A DNA stretch of 64,000 bases from NCBI GenBank assembly GCA_905221605.1, contig CAJNDS010001068.1, positions 239,501 to 303,500 on the forward strand, written 5' to 3'. The notes beneath the pieces are model-generated. The model was not told the origin of the DNA. It did no database searches and was given only the letters and a program-made list of their open reading frames with translations. Below are positions 50,996 through 61,003 of this stretch, one piece after another. The position numbers were made by a program, and so were the translations under genes. The DNA comes from Symbiodinium natans (lineage: Eukaryota; Sar; Dinophyceae; Suessiales; Symbiodiniaceae). Every line of letters begins with the position of its first letter. Position 1 is the first letter of the stretch.

Positions 50996-51502
50996 AGGAT
51001 TGTACGCACGGTAGCTATGCAGCTCTAATGTAGTGCTACTTGCAACCCGAGCTCTTCCAGTACCACCCCCCCACCCCCCCGATCCCTCAACTTGGATCAC
51101 AAATCCCAGGCTCAGTTCCAACCCGAATCACATGGGTCAACCCTACAGACACCCCATAATAAAAAGACCATACTAAAAACCCTGGCAAAAAACCCCTATA
51201 AAAAAAGCCCTCTGACGCTTCTTTGCCCAGGCACTGGCTGATCGCACGGTCTGCAGGGTGTCGTGCAAGTCCTCCACTGGGTAGAATTGCAGGGGGCTGA
51301 AGCTCCAACATGGAGAATTGGTAGTTGACCAACATGACGGTTTCCAAGATCGCGCCATGTTTAGGGCTTAGGGTTTAGGGTTCAGGGACTTATTAATAGG
51401 AACCCGGACTAGCTTCCCAATAAGAAGGGCCCTGTAGATCAACCCGCACACAGTAGTTGTTCAAGAGTTCACGATGCCAACGCCCCAAAAATGACCAGAA
51501 GT

Positions 51503-51599
51503 TGGGATGTTCCTCCGCGCACTAACAGTCCTTAATGGGGATGATCGTACCCCTACTAAATCCCGATTAAGGGCTGTTAGTATAAGGGGGAACATTTTG
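51503..51599 (+). repeat. Palindromic mini-element, family H1
   Basis: Starts TGGGATGTTCCTCCGCGCAC and ends GTTAGTATAAGGGGGAACATT. Inner inverted blocks are ACTAACAGTCCTTAATGGGGAT and AATCCCGATTAAGGGCTGTTAGT. An H2 element starts 20 bp later. Confidence 0.85.
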
Positions 51600-51618
51600 G
51601 GGCTCTTGGATGACTGGC

Positions 51619-51725
51619 TGGTTCTTAGTAGGGAATGAGGGAATGAGGTACCCAAGATAATCCCTTAAAGGGTATATATATATATATATATATAGGGCCC
51701 TAATTCCCCCATTCCTTACTAAGAA
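51619..51725 (+). repeat. Palindromic mini-element, family H2
   Basis: The left arm TGGTTCTTAGTAGGGAATGA and the right arm CCCCCATTCCTTACTAAGAA are inverted; the loop is a TA microsatellite at 51,673-51,694. Confidence 0.85.
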
Positions 51726-51823
51726 GCAGCGGGATGAAGATGTGGGGTCTTCAAGGGCTCGGGTCATAGCCGATGGGGAACCTGCAGTGCCCAGACAGTT
51801 TGGCACCTGATCTTCGAAAGCCC

Positions 51824-51933
51824 TACTTGAGCGGTTCATGGGTAGTTATAGGTAGGTTGTACTTGAAACTACAATTATGACCTTATTCGGGCACTTGTAA
51901 CCCGACTTGTACCGACCCATGAACCTTCAAGTA
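51824..51933 (+). repeat. Palindromic mini-element, family H3
   Basis: The left arm TACTTGAGCGGTTCATGGGTA and the right arm GACCCATGAACCTTCAAGTA are inverted; the stem continues with imperfect GTTATAGG and GGGCACTTGTAAC blocks. Together with the H1 and H2 elements upstream this makes three palindromic elements within 440 bp. Confidence 0.8.
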
Positions 51934-52306
51934 CATAACCCAAACTCCGCAAACTGAAAAAAAAACCCCTCCAAAGGGCTCTCGCGCTCCGCTTCTCAAC
52001 ATTTTCCCACGTTGATCTTTCCCCGTCTCTCCCCCCCTTGGCGATTGAAGCAGTAAGTGCCGTGTAGACTTTCAGCAGAAGTGTGCGATGATGTGCCGTG
52101 AGTACGGCTGCTTCTGACACTCCTCAAGAACATCACAGCCTCTCAAGAACGGCACCTACCTGACGTGTTCCTAGGATGTCCATGCTGGAAGCGTGAGCTT
52201 CCTCTCGAATTCTGCACTCACATGTGGTGGTGCACACTATGGGCAAAGTCCTTGAGGACGAGGTGCAGGCAGGTGCCTGCCCCCTGAAGCCCACTCAACT
52301 AAGAAA

Positions 52307-52451
52307 AGGGGTCGGAATCAAATCACTACTACTTTTCCATGATGGTATGCCCTGATCACCTCCAACACCCGATTCTAACTAGTAAGGCCCCCTACCCTAT
52401 AGAATTTATACCCTAGCAGGCCCCCAACACGCGATTCTAATTCGTAAGGCC
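52307..52451 (-). repeat. Mini-element family H4, plus a second partial copy
   Basis: In the minus direction the element reads from GGGGGCCTTACTAGTTAGAATC to GATTCCGACCCCTT (52,391 to 52,307). A second 5' end, GGGGCCTTACGAATTAGAATCG, lies at 52,430-52,451, so two copies or a duplicated end are joined. Confidence 0.65.
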
Positions 52452-52577
52452 CCTAAACTCTATTCAGGCCCCTTTCTTTGCAAGCCGCTAGCACTCATGA
52501 TGGAAGGGATGGCCCATCCACCAAAGGAAGCCAATTCATTGCAGGGGTCGCGAAGAGCCCATGAAGCATTGCGAGCA

Positions 52578-52654
52578 AACCCTAAACCCTAAACCCTAAA
52601 CCCTAAACCCTAAACCCTAAACCCTAAACCCTAAACCCTAAACCCTAAACCCTA
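52578..52654. repeat. CCCTAAA array, 11 units
   Basis: Perfect CCCTAAA repeats. Confidence 0.95.
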
Positions 52655-53241
52655 CACCCGAAATATGGAGGCAATGCAAGAAAGCTCAGAGATGGCGGTG
52701 CCTTCCTGCTGAGAAACCTCTGCCAGAGAGAGCCCAAAGCGAAGAGGTGAATTAGGAATCTTGAGTTTAGGGTTTAGGGTTTAGGGTTTAGGGTTTAGGG
52801 TCCAGGGTCTAGGGTTTAGGGGTTGTGGTTATGGAGCTTTACGATTTTAAGGTTTTGTAGGCCATAGGGTCTCAGGGTTTCTGGTTTAGGCTTTCCTTAA
52901 GGTTCAGAGTTTGAGGGCAACAGGCCATAGGGTTTAGGTTCAAAAGGCCAAGCCACATCGTCTTTCTGGGGGTTAAGGCCCAGTGACTCCAGCTGAGCCC
53001 TTTTGAGTTCTACATAAATCTAGAGCTCGTGGGCGGGAGAGGGAGGGGAGGACGGGGGCCTTCCCTATTTTCTCTGTCATAGTTGGGTACCATTTTACAT
53101 TTTTAAGGGTACTTAAACCCAATAGGGAATATACATCTAAATTTCTATCTTATACCAACCATGAACTCGTTTTGTGCCCTAAATCCAAAACCCCGAACCC
53201 TTATCAGCACATCCAAGCCGGGCAACCAGGTTGAGTAATCT

Positions 53242-53336
53242 AGGGGTCGGATAATTACTCATCGTCTTCCCTCATGGTCCCTTAGTGAATATGCTCAAAT
53301 AACGCCCCAGAACCCTATTCTGGTTGGTAAGGCTCC
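53242..53336 (-). repeat. Mini-element family H4
   Basis: In the minus direction it reads GGAGCCTTACCAACCAGAAT then GGGTTCTGGGGCG, AAGGGACCATGAGGGAAGA and ATTATCCGACCCCT, the same order as 19,540-19,634. Confidence 0.75.
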
Positions 53337-53339
53337 GTT

Positions 53340-54445
53340 TTGTCAGCGGCCTCCTTAAGCATAACCACACTCTACGATGGCCAACGATCGTGGTACGAAA
53401 CCAAGAATGTTTCGGAGCACGTGCCCAGACTAGAAGCCGTACTAGAAGCGGTACGAACATCACTGTGCACCCCGAACCCAAATCCCAAATCTTAAACTCT
53501 GAACCCCTGCTTTTGAAGCTTCTCTTGCATTCGCTTGGGCTTGGGGTTTAGGGCTTAGCTTCTGGCGAATACACTGGAAAGCTCATTCACGAGGAGCCTC
53601 GCGTAGGATGTTGTGATTTATAGCGCCGTGTACTTACTTATAAGCAGAGCCAGCAGTATGGGAACCATACCTATAGCCTTAGTTAGTACTAAGTAAAGAA
53701 CCCCCAAAAGTTTAACGTTCGACTATTGGCTAAGCAAGAAAAGCGTGCAACGCCACTGCTACGAAGAGAACTACTAAAAACATCCTTAGCGTATATCACA
53801 GCGTTATTCTTAGTAGTAGTATTGTCGCAAGGAAGCTCGCTAAACCAAGTCCACAACCCCATGTTCCCCAGGTCGTCTGCGGCCAAAGCAACACATGGGC
53901 AGGTCAATGATGACACGAAGACCCACCCTGAACCCTAAACCTACACGCCCTAATTTAAGGTTTAGGTCTTAGGGTTTAGGGTTTACCCGATCAGTTGGAC
54001 AGGAACTTAGAGAAACTCCCCAATTGCGGGCGAGGCCACTACAGACACGCCATGCCTTGAAGGATCTCCAGTTCTGCTCCTCGTCTTGTCGAGTTGCGAT
54101 GTGGTTTATGTGTAGGCTTGAGTGTATGCTGGCTCGCTTTGTAGAATCATTGTAGAACTGCAGAGTGGGAAGCATGCAGACAATCATGCCGCATGTTCGT
54201 GTGTGTAAATGTGACGGAAAGTTCGTGATCCTTTCGCGGCAGCATAGATGTTCCGCGAAAATATGCAACTATTTCCCCAGACCACGCTGCATGCCGCACC
54301 GGCAACGCACAGCAATGAGGGTGTTTGGTCATGCCTTAGGGCTTCGGGTTTAGGTTTTCAGGCGCAACTCATGGAGCTTTCTCAAAACTTCATGCTTCCC
54401 TTTGTACGAGAAGGACCATTCAAGTCAGGATGCTTCACCTGCTCG
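53340..54445. other. Unique sequence, no gene recognised
   Basis: Apart from short arrays at about 53,540 and 53,960, several overlapping open frames on both strands (53,726-53,938; 53,969-54,268; 54,248-54,460) show no motif and contradict each other. Confidence 0.3.
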
Positions 54446-54456
54446 GAGCCCAAACC

Positions 54457-54629
54457 CTAAACCCCAAAACCCTGACCCCTAAAACCCTAAAGCCCTAAAG
54501 CCCTAAAACCCTAACCCTAAACCCTGGAACCCTAAACCCTAAACCCTAAACCCTAACCCTAAACCCTAGAACCCTAGAACCCTAAACCCTAAACCCTAAA
54601 ACCCGAAAACCCTAAACCCTAAACCCTAG
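54457..54629. repeat. CCCTAAA/CCCTAAAA mixed array
   Basis: About 22 units mixing CCCTAAA, CCCTAAAA, CCCTAAAG and CCCTAGAA. Confidence 0.95.
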
Positions 54630-54722
54630 CCACCAGCCCAGACTCGGTCAGCTGCCAGTCCCACGCTCGGCCAGAGAAGGCGGCGGCCGTCGCTTCGGAG
54701 GGCGGCGAAAGCGTACCTCTCT
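54630..54722 (-). CDS. RCC1/HERC-like repeat exon, most distal found
   Basis: On the minus strand the acceptor GCTTTAG precedes ERYAFAALRSDGRRLLWPSV. The FAALRSDG..L.W core matches the half-repeat seen in exons at 57,258-63,802. The intron upstream ends in a GGGCCTTAGCTTTAG tract and a CCCTAAA array follows. Spacing to the next exon (2.5 kb) suggests unseen exons between. Confidence 0.5.
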
Positions 54723-55249
54723 AAAGCTAAGGCCCCCTTTCCCAGGGTTTAGGGTTTAGGGTTTGGGGTTTAGGGTTTAGGGTATGGGGTTTAGGGTTTG
54801 GGGTTTAGGGTTGAGGGTTTAGGGTCTAGGGTTTGGGGTCTGGGGGGTTCCACATGAACCCCAAGAGGGGCTCTGGTTCATATACCTTAGGGAATATATT
54901 ATGGCAGTATAGCGCAAATGACCCCAGTTTCCGGGCTCATGAGGGAGCCAAGAAGGGAACGTCATGCGAAGAACTGCTCATCTGGGCTTAGGGCTTAGGG
55001 TTTAGGGTGGGGTTCTCAAGCTCGAGGTCCATTCTTGGGCGTTTCTATTCTGCGAGGGCCCCACTGCCATACATACCTGTAGGGGTTCAGATATTGAATG
55101 TACTGTCCTCGAGGAGGTCATTGGGGCTGAGGACTTCGGTTTGTAGTCAGACGGTTTGTCGAGGCAGAGAGCTCTTCATGCTGCCCTTGTACGCTGTTTC
55201 ATGCGCTCTTCGGCTGCTCCTGGCTTCGGGGGGCCAAAAGGGTTTTGGG

Positions 55250-55432
55250 GTTTAGGGTTTAGGGCTAGGGTTTAGGGTTTAGGGTTTAGGGTTTAGGGTT
55301 TAGGGTTTAGGGTTTAGGGTTTAGGGTTTAGAGTATAGAGTTTAGGGTTTAGGGTTTGGGGTTTAGGGTTTAGGGTTTAGGGTTTAGGGCTTGGGGCTTA
55401 GGGTTTAGGGTTTAGGGCTTAGGGTGTAGGGG
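55250..55432. repeat. Long TTTAGGG array
   Basis: About 25 units, mostly perfect, with TATAGAG and CTTAGGG variants in the second half. Confidence 0.95.
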
Positions 55433-55445
55433 TCTGTTCCTTCAG

Positions 55446-55543
55446 GGCGAAGCTCCGCAGCTGCATCACCAGGTCGGACGAGGCACTTTCCCGCCAGGAG
55501 GTGCTGCACGTGCCGGAGCTCACCCTGAACGAAGGTCCTGGGA
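55446..55543 (+). CDS. Putative exon on the plus strand inside the RCC1-like gene
   Basis: CCTTCAG|GGC acceptor and GGA|GTGAGT donor, both close to the canonical consensus, frame 98 nt. They read AKLRSCITRSDEALSRQEVL then HVPELTLNEGPG with strong third-position G/C bias. It is bracketed by a long TTTAGGG array upstream and a long CCCTAAA array downstream. The direction is opposite to the surrounding exon series. Family unknown. Confidence 0.5.
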
Positions 55544-55556
55544 GTGAGTTTAGGGT

Positions 55557-55690
55557 ACCCTAAACCCTAAACCCTAAACCCTAAACCCTAAACCCTAAAC
55601 CCTAAACCCTAAACCCTAAACCCTAAACCCTAAACCCTAAACCCTAAACCCTAACCCTAAACCCTAAACCCCAAGCCCGAAACCCTAAAC
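55557..55690. repeat. CCCTAAA array, about 18 units
   Basis: Perfect units with one CCCTAA, ending in CCCCAAG and CCCGAAA variants. It begins TTTAGGGTACCCTAAA, a head-to-head junction with a single TTTAGGG unit, palindromic around GTAC. Confidence 0.95.
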
Positions 55691-56004
55691 ACCGGATTTA
55701 GGTTCTCCCGGAACCTATGAGGGATCGGGTCTTCAGATTCATGAATTGCTCCCAGCGCAGACGCCAAATATTTCAAAATATGACACAGGAATTCCCCCTT
55801 TTCGTAACCCTAAACCCTAAACCCTAAACCCTAAACCAGCAACTGGATGCTGCAAAGCCCGAAAGCCCTTTTCTGGGCAGCTCTTGGGGCACGATGTGAA
55901 CTTGGGGGGTGTTAAGGAAGGCTCGAGGGTTCAACGAGTCAGTGTGTAAGGGGATGTTGGGATCATGATTCGAGGCGTTCGAGCCGAGAAAGGCGGTGAA
56001 CTTA

Positions 56005-56075
56005 TTGGCTCTTAGTAGGGGAATGAGGGAATGAGGTACCCTACATCCCCCCTACTTTTCCCTTTAAGGGGTTGC
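56005..56075 (+). repeat. Family H2 left arm fused to an array
   Basis: GGCTCTTAGTAGGGGAATGA, then GGGAATGAGGTACC and CCCTTTAAGGGG, match the H2 left arm and centre. The right arm is replaced by a CCCTAAA array from 56,078. Confidence 0.65.
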
Positions 56076-56082
56076 ATAAACC

Positions 56083-56212
56083 CTAAACCCTAAACCCTAA
56101 ACCCTAAACCCTAAACCCTAAACCCTAAACCCTAAACCCTAAACCCTAAACCCTAAACCCTAAACCCTAAACCCTAAACCCTAAACCCTAACCCTAAACC
56201 CTGAACCCTAAA
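56083..56212. repeat. CCCTAAA array, about 18 units
   Basis: Perfect CCCTAAA units with a single CCCTAA, ending CCCTGAA and CCTAAAA. Confidence 0.95.
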
Positions 56213-56399
56213 ACCTCCTTCCCCCAGTCTTTGCGAAGAACCGGGGAGAGGGAGCGCCGAGCTCCCAGGCTCTTGGAACCACATACACCACACATCTGTT
56301 CCATGTTTAGGGTTTAGGGTTTAGGGTTTAGGGTTTAGGCGACCCTAAGCCTACTAAACCCTAATGAACTCCTAAGCCCTTGTGGCCTTCAATAGGGCA

Positions 56400-56600
56400 G
56401 ACTCCCGCCCTGCTTACACGAGCTTGTTGAAATGACTCGGCACACCTCAGTCACCCCGAGGCGCTGCCCTTCTCTGGAAGCCCTCCATGCGGGAATCAAT
56501 CGCCGTGAGCTCTCAGGAAGGTCTGCTTGCAAGACCCACCTTGAGGGTATGCAGCTAGAGGCCTTCAACCTGCGAAGCAAAAAGCAAAATTGGGCCCGCG
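56400..56600. other. Island open on both strands, coding undecided
   Basis: The plus strand reads PSLEALHAGINRRELSGRSA and the minus strand VLQADLPESSRRLIPAWRAS over the same bases. A TTCGCAG acceptor exists on the minus strand near 56,572. I cannot choose between them. Confidence 0.25.
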
Positions 56601-57257
56601 TCCCTAAACCCTAAACCCTGCACCCCAAACCCTAAACCCCTAAACCTTGAACCCTAAACCCAACATGCAGAGCCAGGGGCGAATCTCCCCCCACGAAGTG
56701 ATCTCCCCAGGCCACCTGGCTTTGAACGCAGATTCCTTGACAACTCTGAAGCTGCAGTTGAACAAAAACCCTACTATGTAGGGGTTTAGGGTTTAGGGTT
56801 GAGGGTTTAGGGTTTCCCAAAATAGGGGCACCATTTTGGGGGGTCCCTTTAAAGGGATTCTATTCTATTTGGGGTAAAAGAGAGGGAGAACACTTTTAGG
56901 GTGAAACGTGTGGTAGCTTTGGGTATAGCAAAATTTAAGGTACGTAGAACCGTAGTTATGACTATCCATGAACTTAAAGTAGACCTAGACCTTCACCTGC
57001 TGAAAGGCGTGAGCCACCTCTTCACCCATCGATCGTAGAAGAACCCAACAAACACACGTCTTCGTCCATGCACCGAGGCTTGCTTCGATATCCGGACACC
57101 CTGAAGCTTCGTTGCCCCTCCACCCCTCCCAAACCCCACTACAGGGTTTAGGGTTTAGGGTTTAGGGTTTAGGATTACTAGTAGCTCAAAGTGCCCTAGA
57201 TACATCTTCTACACCCCAAATCCCACCAAACTTGGTCTAAACACTTCTAAGCATTGC

Positions 57258-57320
57258 CAGGTCGCCACGCAGCCATCGCCCCTGAGCGCGGCGAACGCGC
57301 CGGACGTGGCACAAAGCTTC
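57258..57320 (-). CDS. RCC1/HERC-like repeat exon
   Basis: After the acceptor GCTGCGAG the exon starts G|AAG CTT and reads KLCATSGAFAALRGDGCVAT plus two bases (TG) of a Trp codon. It joins in frame and in sense to the exon at 57,978-58,032 (..DVR + KLCATS..). The likely donor is ACCTG|GCAATG, a GC type. Confidence 0.65.
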
Positions 57321-57977
57321 CTCGCAGCTTCAGTGTCAGGGCTTCAGGGTATGATGCGGTTTAGGAGCCTGTAGGGGTCGTAGGTTTGATGGTTTCCTCG
57401 GAGGCTCATGGGTATGTTCGCTACAGCTCTGGCCAATCTAGGGAACTTCTCTCAACCCACTATCTCCTTGAACCTTGAGGAGTACCCTCCCCTATACAAG
57501 CTTGGGCACTGGGAGTGTGGGCTTCTGCACACGTGTAACTTCGTTTTCTTCTAGCTTTTCTTGGGGTTGGGAATTTTGGATTCCGGGCCTAGGACTTCGG
57601 ATTTGGGGTTTAGGGTTTAGGGTTTAGGGTTTGGGGGGTTGGGAGTCGGGACTTAGGGTTGTGAGCGTGGGTGGGGCTCGGGCTTCCTCATGCTTCAGGT
57701 GGCAGGCTTAGGGATGTGCTGAGCATCTGATATGCAGCTGCCTCGGAAGAAGGAACACATTCCTGACCAAACTGGGGGACACTTGCCCAAACTTCTCGAG
57801 GTTTTCATCGGGTTGTAGAGGGTAGTTCTCTAAAGTCGGTTCCCTTTTGGGTCCTTTCTTAAGAGTTGCCGTACCACACAGGGTCCCCAAATGTAAAGAA
57901 CTACCCTAAACCCTACACCCTAAACCCTAAACCCTAAACCCCATAGAATTCCCAAAGCCCTCTGGAGGACGAGGTGC

Positions 57978-58032
57978 CGGACATCAACGAGCTGCTCCCG
58001 GACAGCGCTGCAGTCCCCGCCGTGGTCCTCGT
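57978..58032 (-). CDS. RCC1/HERC-like repeat exon
   Basis: After CCCTAG, at the edge of a telomere-like array, the exon reads DEDHGGDCSAVREQLVDVR with the GGDxSAVxxQL core. The donor GTCCG|GCACCT is GC type, and its two leftover bases complete an Arg codon with the first base of the exon at 57,320. Confidence 0.65.
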
Positions 58033-58361
58033 CTAGGGTTTAGGGTTTAGTGTTTAGGTTTAGGGTTTAGGGTTTAGGGTTTAGGGTTTAGGGGGCTGAG
58101 GATTGAACAGCAACTCGTGATGAGCACGATGTCAAGTGCCATTGAGAAGCAAGCGGGCCTGAAAGCAAGTCCTAACCTAAATCCTAAACCCAAACCCCTG
58201 TAAGTGAAACACACGCAAAGCACGCCCGCACACAGACACACACAGAGAAGAGAGGAGAACAAACTTAGGAAACTTTGCATCGTCTCCGAGGCTCGGCGTC
58301 GCCCCAGGCCAGAACGGTCCCATCCTCCACGGGGATGCTTCGTTTAGGGTTTAGGGTTTAG

Positions 58362-58469
58362 GGTTCATGGGTACTTAGAACCCCAAATTCTAAGTCTACT
58401 CATAACCTACTTAGAGGACTGCGGGGGCTGATTTTTTTTGAGGTGACAAGTGCCCATGAACCTCCAAGC
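58362..58469 (+). repeat. Palindromic mini-element, family H3
   Basis: The left arm GGTTCATGGGTACTTAGAAC and the right arm AGTGCCCATGAACCTCCAAG are inverted. It follows a TTTAGGG array directly, and the array appears to have replaced the first bases of the left arm. Confidence 0.7.
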
Positions 58470-58641
58470 AAGCAGGGGTTTCAGGATTTCCGGGTTGAGG
58501 GAGGCTGGTCCGTCTCCCCTCCCAAGACGCGCAACCAAGTTTGGGGGTGGATTTGGGGGGGCCCTCGAAAGCGATCATACTTCTATGGCTTATCGAGGGC
58601 CATAGTACTCTACCCAAAAAACCCTGAGCCCTCACCCTAAG

Positions 58642-58755
58642 CTTGGTAGCCCGGTAACCATATCATAATAAGGGCACTCTTTTTTTGGGTTGGTGAAAAA
58701 AACTAAGGGAACCCATAACAAAAGAAAGGGTCAAGGGTACCACTGGGCTACCAAG
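58642..58755 (+). repeat. Palindromic mini-element, family H5
   Basis: The left arm CTTGGTAGCCCGGTAACCAT and the right arm GGTACCACTGGGCTACCAAG are inverted; the centre AAGGGCACTC and GGGAACCCATAAC matches 50,203-50,314. Confidence 0.85.
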
Positions 58756-58849
58756 TAAGGGACGATTTCGAAAAGCCAACCCGAAACCCTAAACCCTAAA
58801 CCCTAGACCCTAGACCTTAAACCCTAAACCCTAAACCCTAAACCCTGTC

Positions 58850-58913
58850 AGAGGTCGCAGAAAAATCTCCCAAGGCCTCCAGGAGAGCAGCGAAGGCCGC
58901 ACGAGTGGCCTCG
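58850..58913 (-). CDS. RCC1/HERC-like repeat exon
   Basis: After AATCACAG the exon reads LEATRAAFAALLEALGDFSA then TSD. LEATRAAFAALLE is the same half-repeat as in the exons at 60,337 and 63,752. The 3' end is degenerate and its donor uncertain. Confidence 0.55.
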
Positions 58914-58929
58914 AGCCTGTGATTCTGGC

Positions 58930-59165
58930 TAGGGTTCAGGGGGTTTGGGGTTGAGGGGTTTGGTTTAGGGGTTTAGGGGTTTAGGGTTTAGGGTTTAGGG
59001 GTTCAGAGGGTTTAGGGTTTTAGGGTTTCGGGTTTAGGGTTTAAGGTTTAGGGTTCAGAGGATTAGGGGTTTTGGGTTTAGGGTTTAGGGTTTAAGGTTT
59101 AGGGTTCAGAGGGTTAGGGGTTTAGGGTTTAGGGTTTAAGGTTTAGGGTTCAGAGGTTAGGGGCT
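58930..59165. repeat. TTTAGGG-type field with a 60-65-bp higher-order unit
   Basis: Blocks ending GGGTTTAAGGTTTAGGGTTC then AGAGG recur near 58,996, 59,040-59,065, 59,090-59,120 and 59,125-59,158. The array has therefore been duplicated in larger units, unlike the simple 7-mer arrays. Confidence 0.7.
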
Positions 59166-59169
59166 TAGG

Positions 59170-59720
59170 AGCTTAGAGGACAAGAGTGCAAACTGTCCGT
59201 ATTTTGGTTACCTGCATTCAGAAGCAAAGTCCAGAGACCTCCGGGAGCTTTTCATCACTTCCAGTTGCTTCTTCAGAGACCTGCTGTTCAGGGTCTAGGG
59301 TTTCGGGTGTAGGGTTTGGGGTTTTGGGCACCAAGGGGACCAGTCCTCGGGTTGTGTCTAAGGTACCCATGCCCAGACAGAATCTAAGAGTCGTGACTCT
59401 TGGGGCAGGTTTCACCTTTCCCTTCAGTTCAGCTGGACAGCTGAAAGGAAGGCCTGACCATGTCTTTCTCGCGATCGCTTGCAGTTCGTAGCTGGAAGTA
59501 GTGGTTGATGATCTTGACATCGCTACTGCTTTCTGTAGAAACATGTGTGCAGTGCACGTGGGCTGCGCTCTGGAGGGGGGGGGGGGAAGGTTCAGGTAAA
59601 CAAGAACTTCAGGAGCAAGCGGTTCCAATGCAGCTTTCTTCACAGGCGGCAGAGTTCCTGCCGCAAACCATCTCTTGGCTCACTCTAGCTACCTGGGCCT
59701 ACCCTTGAAGGCCCCCTCGT
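59170..59720. other. Unique sequence, coding undecided
   Basis: A minus-strand frame at 59,218-59,643 is open and contains KTWSGLPFSCPAELKGKVK, but also runs through a degenerate TTTAGGG array and a poly-G run at 59,574-59,586. Real exons may be hidden here; none can be fixed. Confidence 0.25.
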
Positions 59721-59727
59721 CCCAACG

Positions 59728-59791
59728 GTTTAGGGTTTAGGGTTTAGGGTTTAGGGTTTAGGGTTTAGGGTTTAGGGTTTAGGGTTTAGGG
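59728..59791. repeat. TTTAGGG array, 9 units
   Basis: Perfect units directly flanking an RCC1-like exon. Confidence 0.95.
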
Positions 59792-59799
59792 ATCCTCAA

Positions 59800-59881
59800 A
59801 CCGGCCGAGGCGCTGCAGAACCCGCTTGCGCGACCGGCGGAGTTTTGATGTGCTTGCGCCCCCGTTTCGGTGACCCCAGGC
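59800..59881 (-). CDS. RCC1/HERC-like repeat exon
   Basis: After GAGAG the exon reads AWGHRNGGASTSKLRRSRKR then VLQ. Joined to the exon at 60,337-60,393 it restores SSVIAWGHRNGG, the W-G core. The distal end is uncertain. It lies between arrays at 59,728 and 59,922. Confidence 0.6.
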
Positions 59882-59921
59882 CTCTCGGAAGCAATTTGCA
59901 GTGCTCTGCCCGGATCATGCA

Positions 59922-60008
59922 GGGTTTAGGGTTTAGGGTTTAGGGTTTAGGGTTTAGGGTTTAGGGTTTAGGGTTTAGGGTTTAGGGTTTAGGGTTTAGG
60001 GCATAGGG
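59922..60008. repeat. TTTAGGG array, 12 units
   Basis: Perfect units, then GCATAGGG and TTTCGGG. Confidence 0.95.
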
Positions 60009-60336
60009 TTTCGGGGAAAGGTTGGGCCTGGTGAGATCGAATGGGGATTTTTGGGCGGCTTACATTGGAAGCATGAACAGCCGTTTGGGCTCCCGTGCTG
60101 GGCAAACGGGGTAACCTTTGCCCTGGTAGGGGTTAGGGTTGAGGGTTTAAGGTTCAGGAGTTTAGGGTCCATGAGTGATTTATGAGGCTTAGGACTTACG
60201 GTCAGTGGGTTTGCCCTTCAAGCAACAGGTTTCGGGTCTTAGGGTTAAGGGATGAGGGGGTTGGGGTTCAGAGAGTTCCCCCTAGACCCTTAAAAACCCT
60301 AAACCCTGAACCCTAGTGTTTTGGCGGTCCAGGTGC

Positions 60337-60393
60337 GATGACGGAGGAATCCTCCAACAGGGCCGCGAAGGCACATGAAGTTGCCTTGATCTC
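60337..60393 (-). CDS. RCC1/HERC-like repeat exon
   Basis: Exactly 19 codons between the acceptor CCACCAG|GAGATC and the donor GTCATC|GCACC (GC type): EIKATSCAFAALLEDSSVI. It joins in frame upstream to ..LRGVK and downstream to AWGHRNGG. Confidence 0.7.
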
Positions 60394-60755
60394 CTGGTGG
60401 GTTTAGGGGTTTCGGGTTCAGGGTTTGGGGTTTGGCGTTCAGGGTTTGGGGTTTGGGGCTTCTGGTGCCAGGGGTGTTAGGGTTTTCAGTCTTAAGGCTT
60501 CATAAGGGGGTCTAGGAGGACCGCGAAGAGGTGTGCAGGTCCCAGAGGCTTCGACACGAGCTCGTCTTAGGGATCTGCGACTTTGGCTGATTCACGGATT
60601 CTGGGGTTCAGGGTTTAGGGTTTGGGGTTCAGGGTTTAGGGTTTTGTGTTAGGGTTTGGGGTTCAGGGTTTGGGTTCAAGGTTTAGGGTGTTGGGTTTAG
60701 GGTCTAGGGTTTAGGGTTTGGGGTTCAGGGTTTAGGGAGGCTGGGTTTCGGTCTC

Positions 60756-60827
60756 CTTCACGCCCCTCAGCGCGCAGGTCAGCGAGGCGGGATCGCCGCC
60801 GAAGGCGGGGTCACCCCAAGCGACCAC
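60756..60827 (-). CDS. RCC1/HERC-like repeat exon
   Basis: Exactly 24 codons between GAGAAG|GTG and GTGAAG|GAGACC. They begin VVAWGDPAFGGDPASLTCAL and end RGVK, the complete VVxWG..GGD half-repeat. The intron that follows begins GA, and GAGA occurs on both sides of the junction. Confidence 0.7.
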
Positions 60828-60849
60828 CTTCTCTTTTTGGGCTTTGGCT

Positions 60850-60945
60850 GGTTAGGGTTTAGGGTTTAAGGCTTAGGGCTTAGGGTTAAGGGTTTAGGGT
60901 TTAGGGTTCAGGGTTCAGGGTTTAGGGTTTTGGGTTCAGGGTCCA
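60850..60945. repeat. TTTAGGG-type array
   Basis: About 13 units with CTTAGGG and TTCAGGG variants, inside the intron between two RCC1-like exons. Confidence 0.9.
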
Positions 60946-61003
60946 CTAGGCCCACTTGGCTCAAGGCACAAGCAGCCCGAGTCTTTCGAAGCTGCCGGGG
61001 CGC

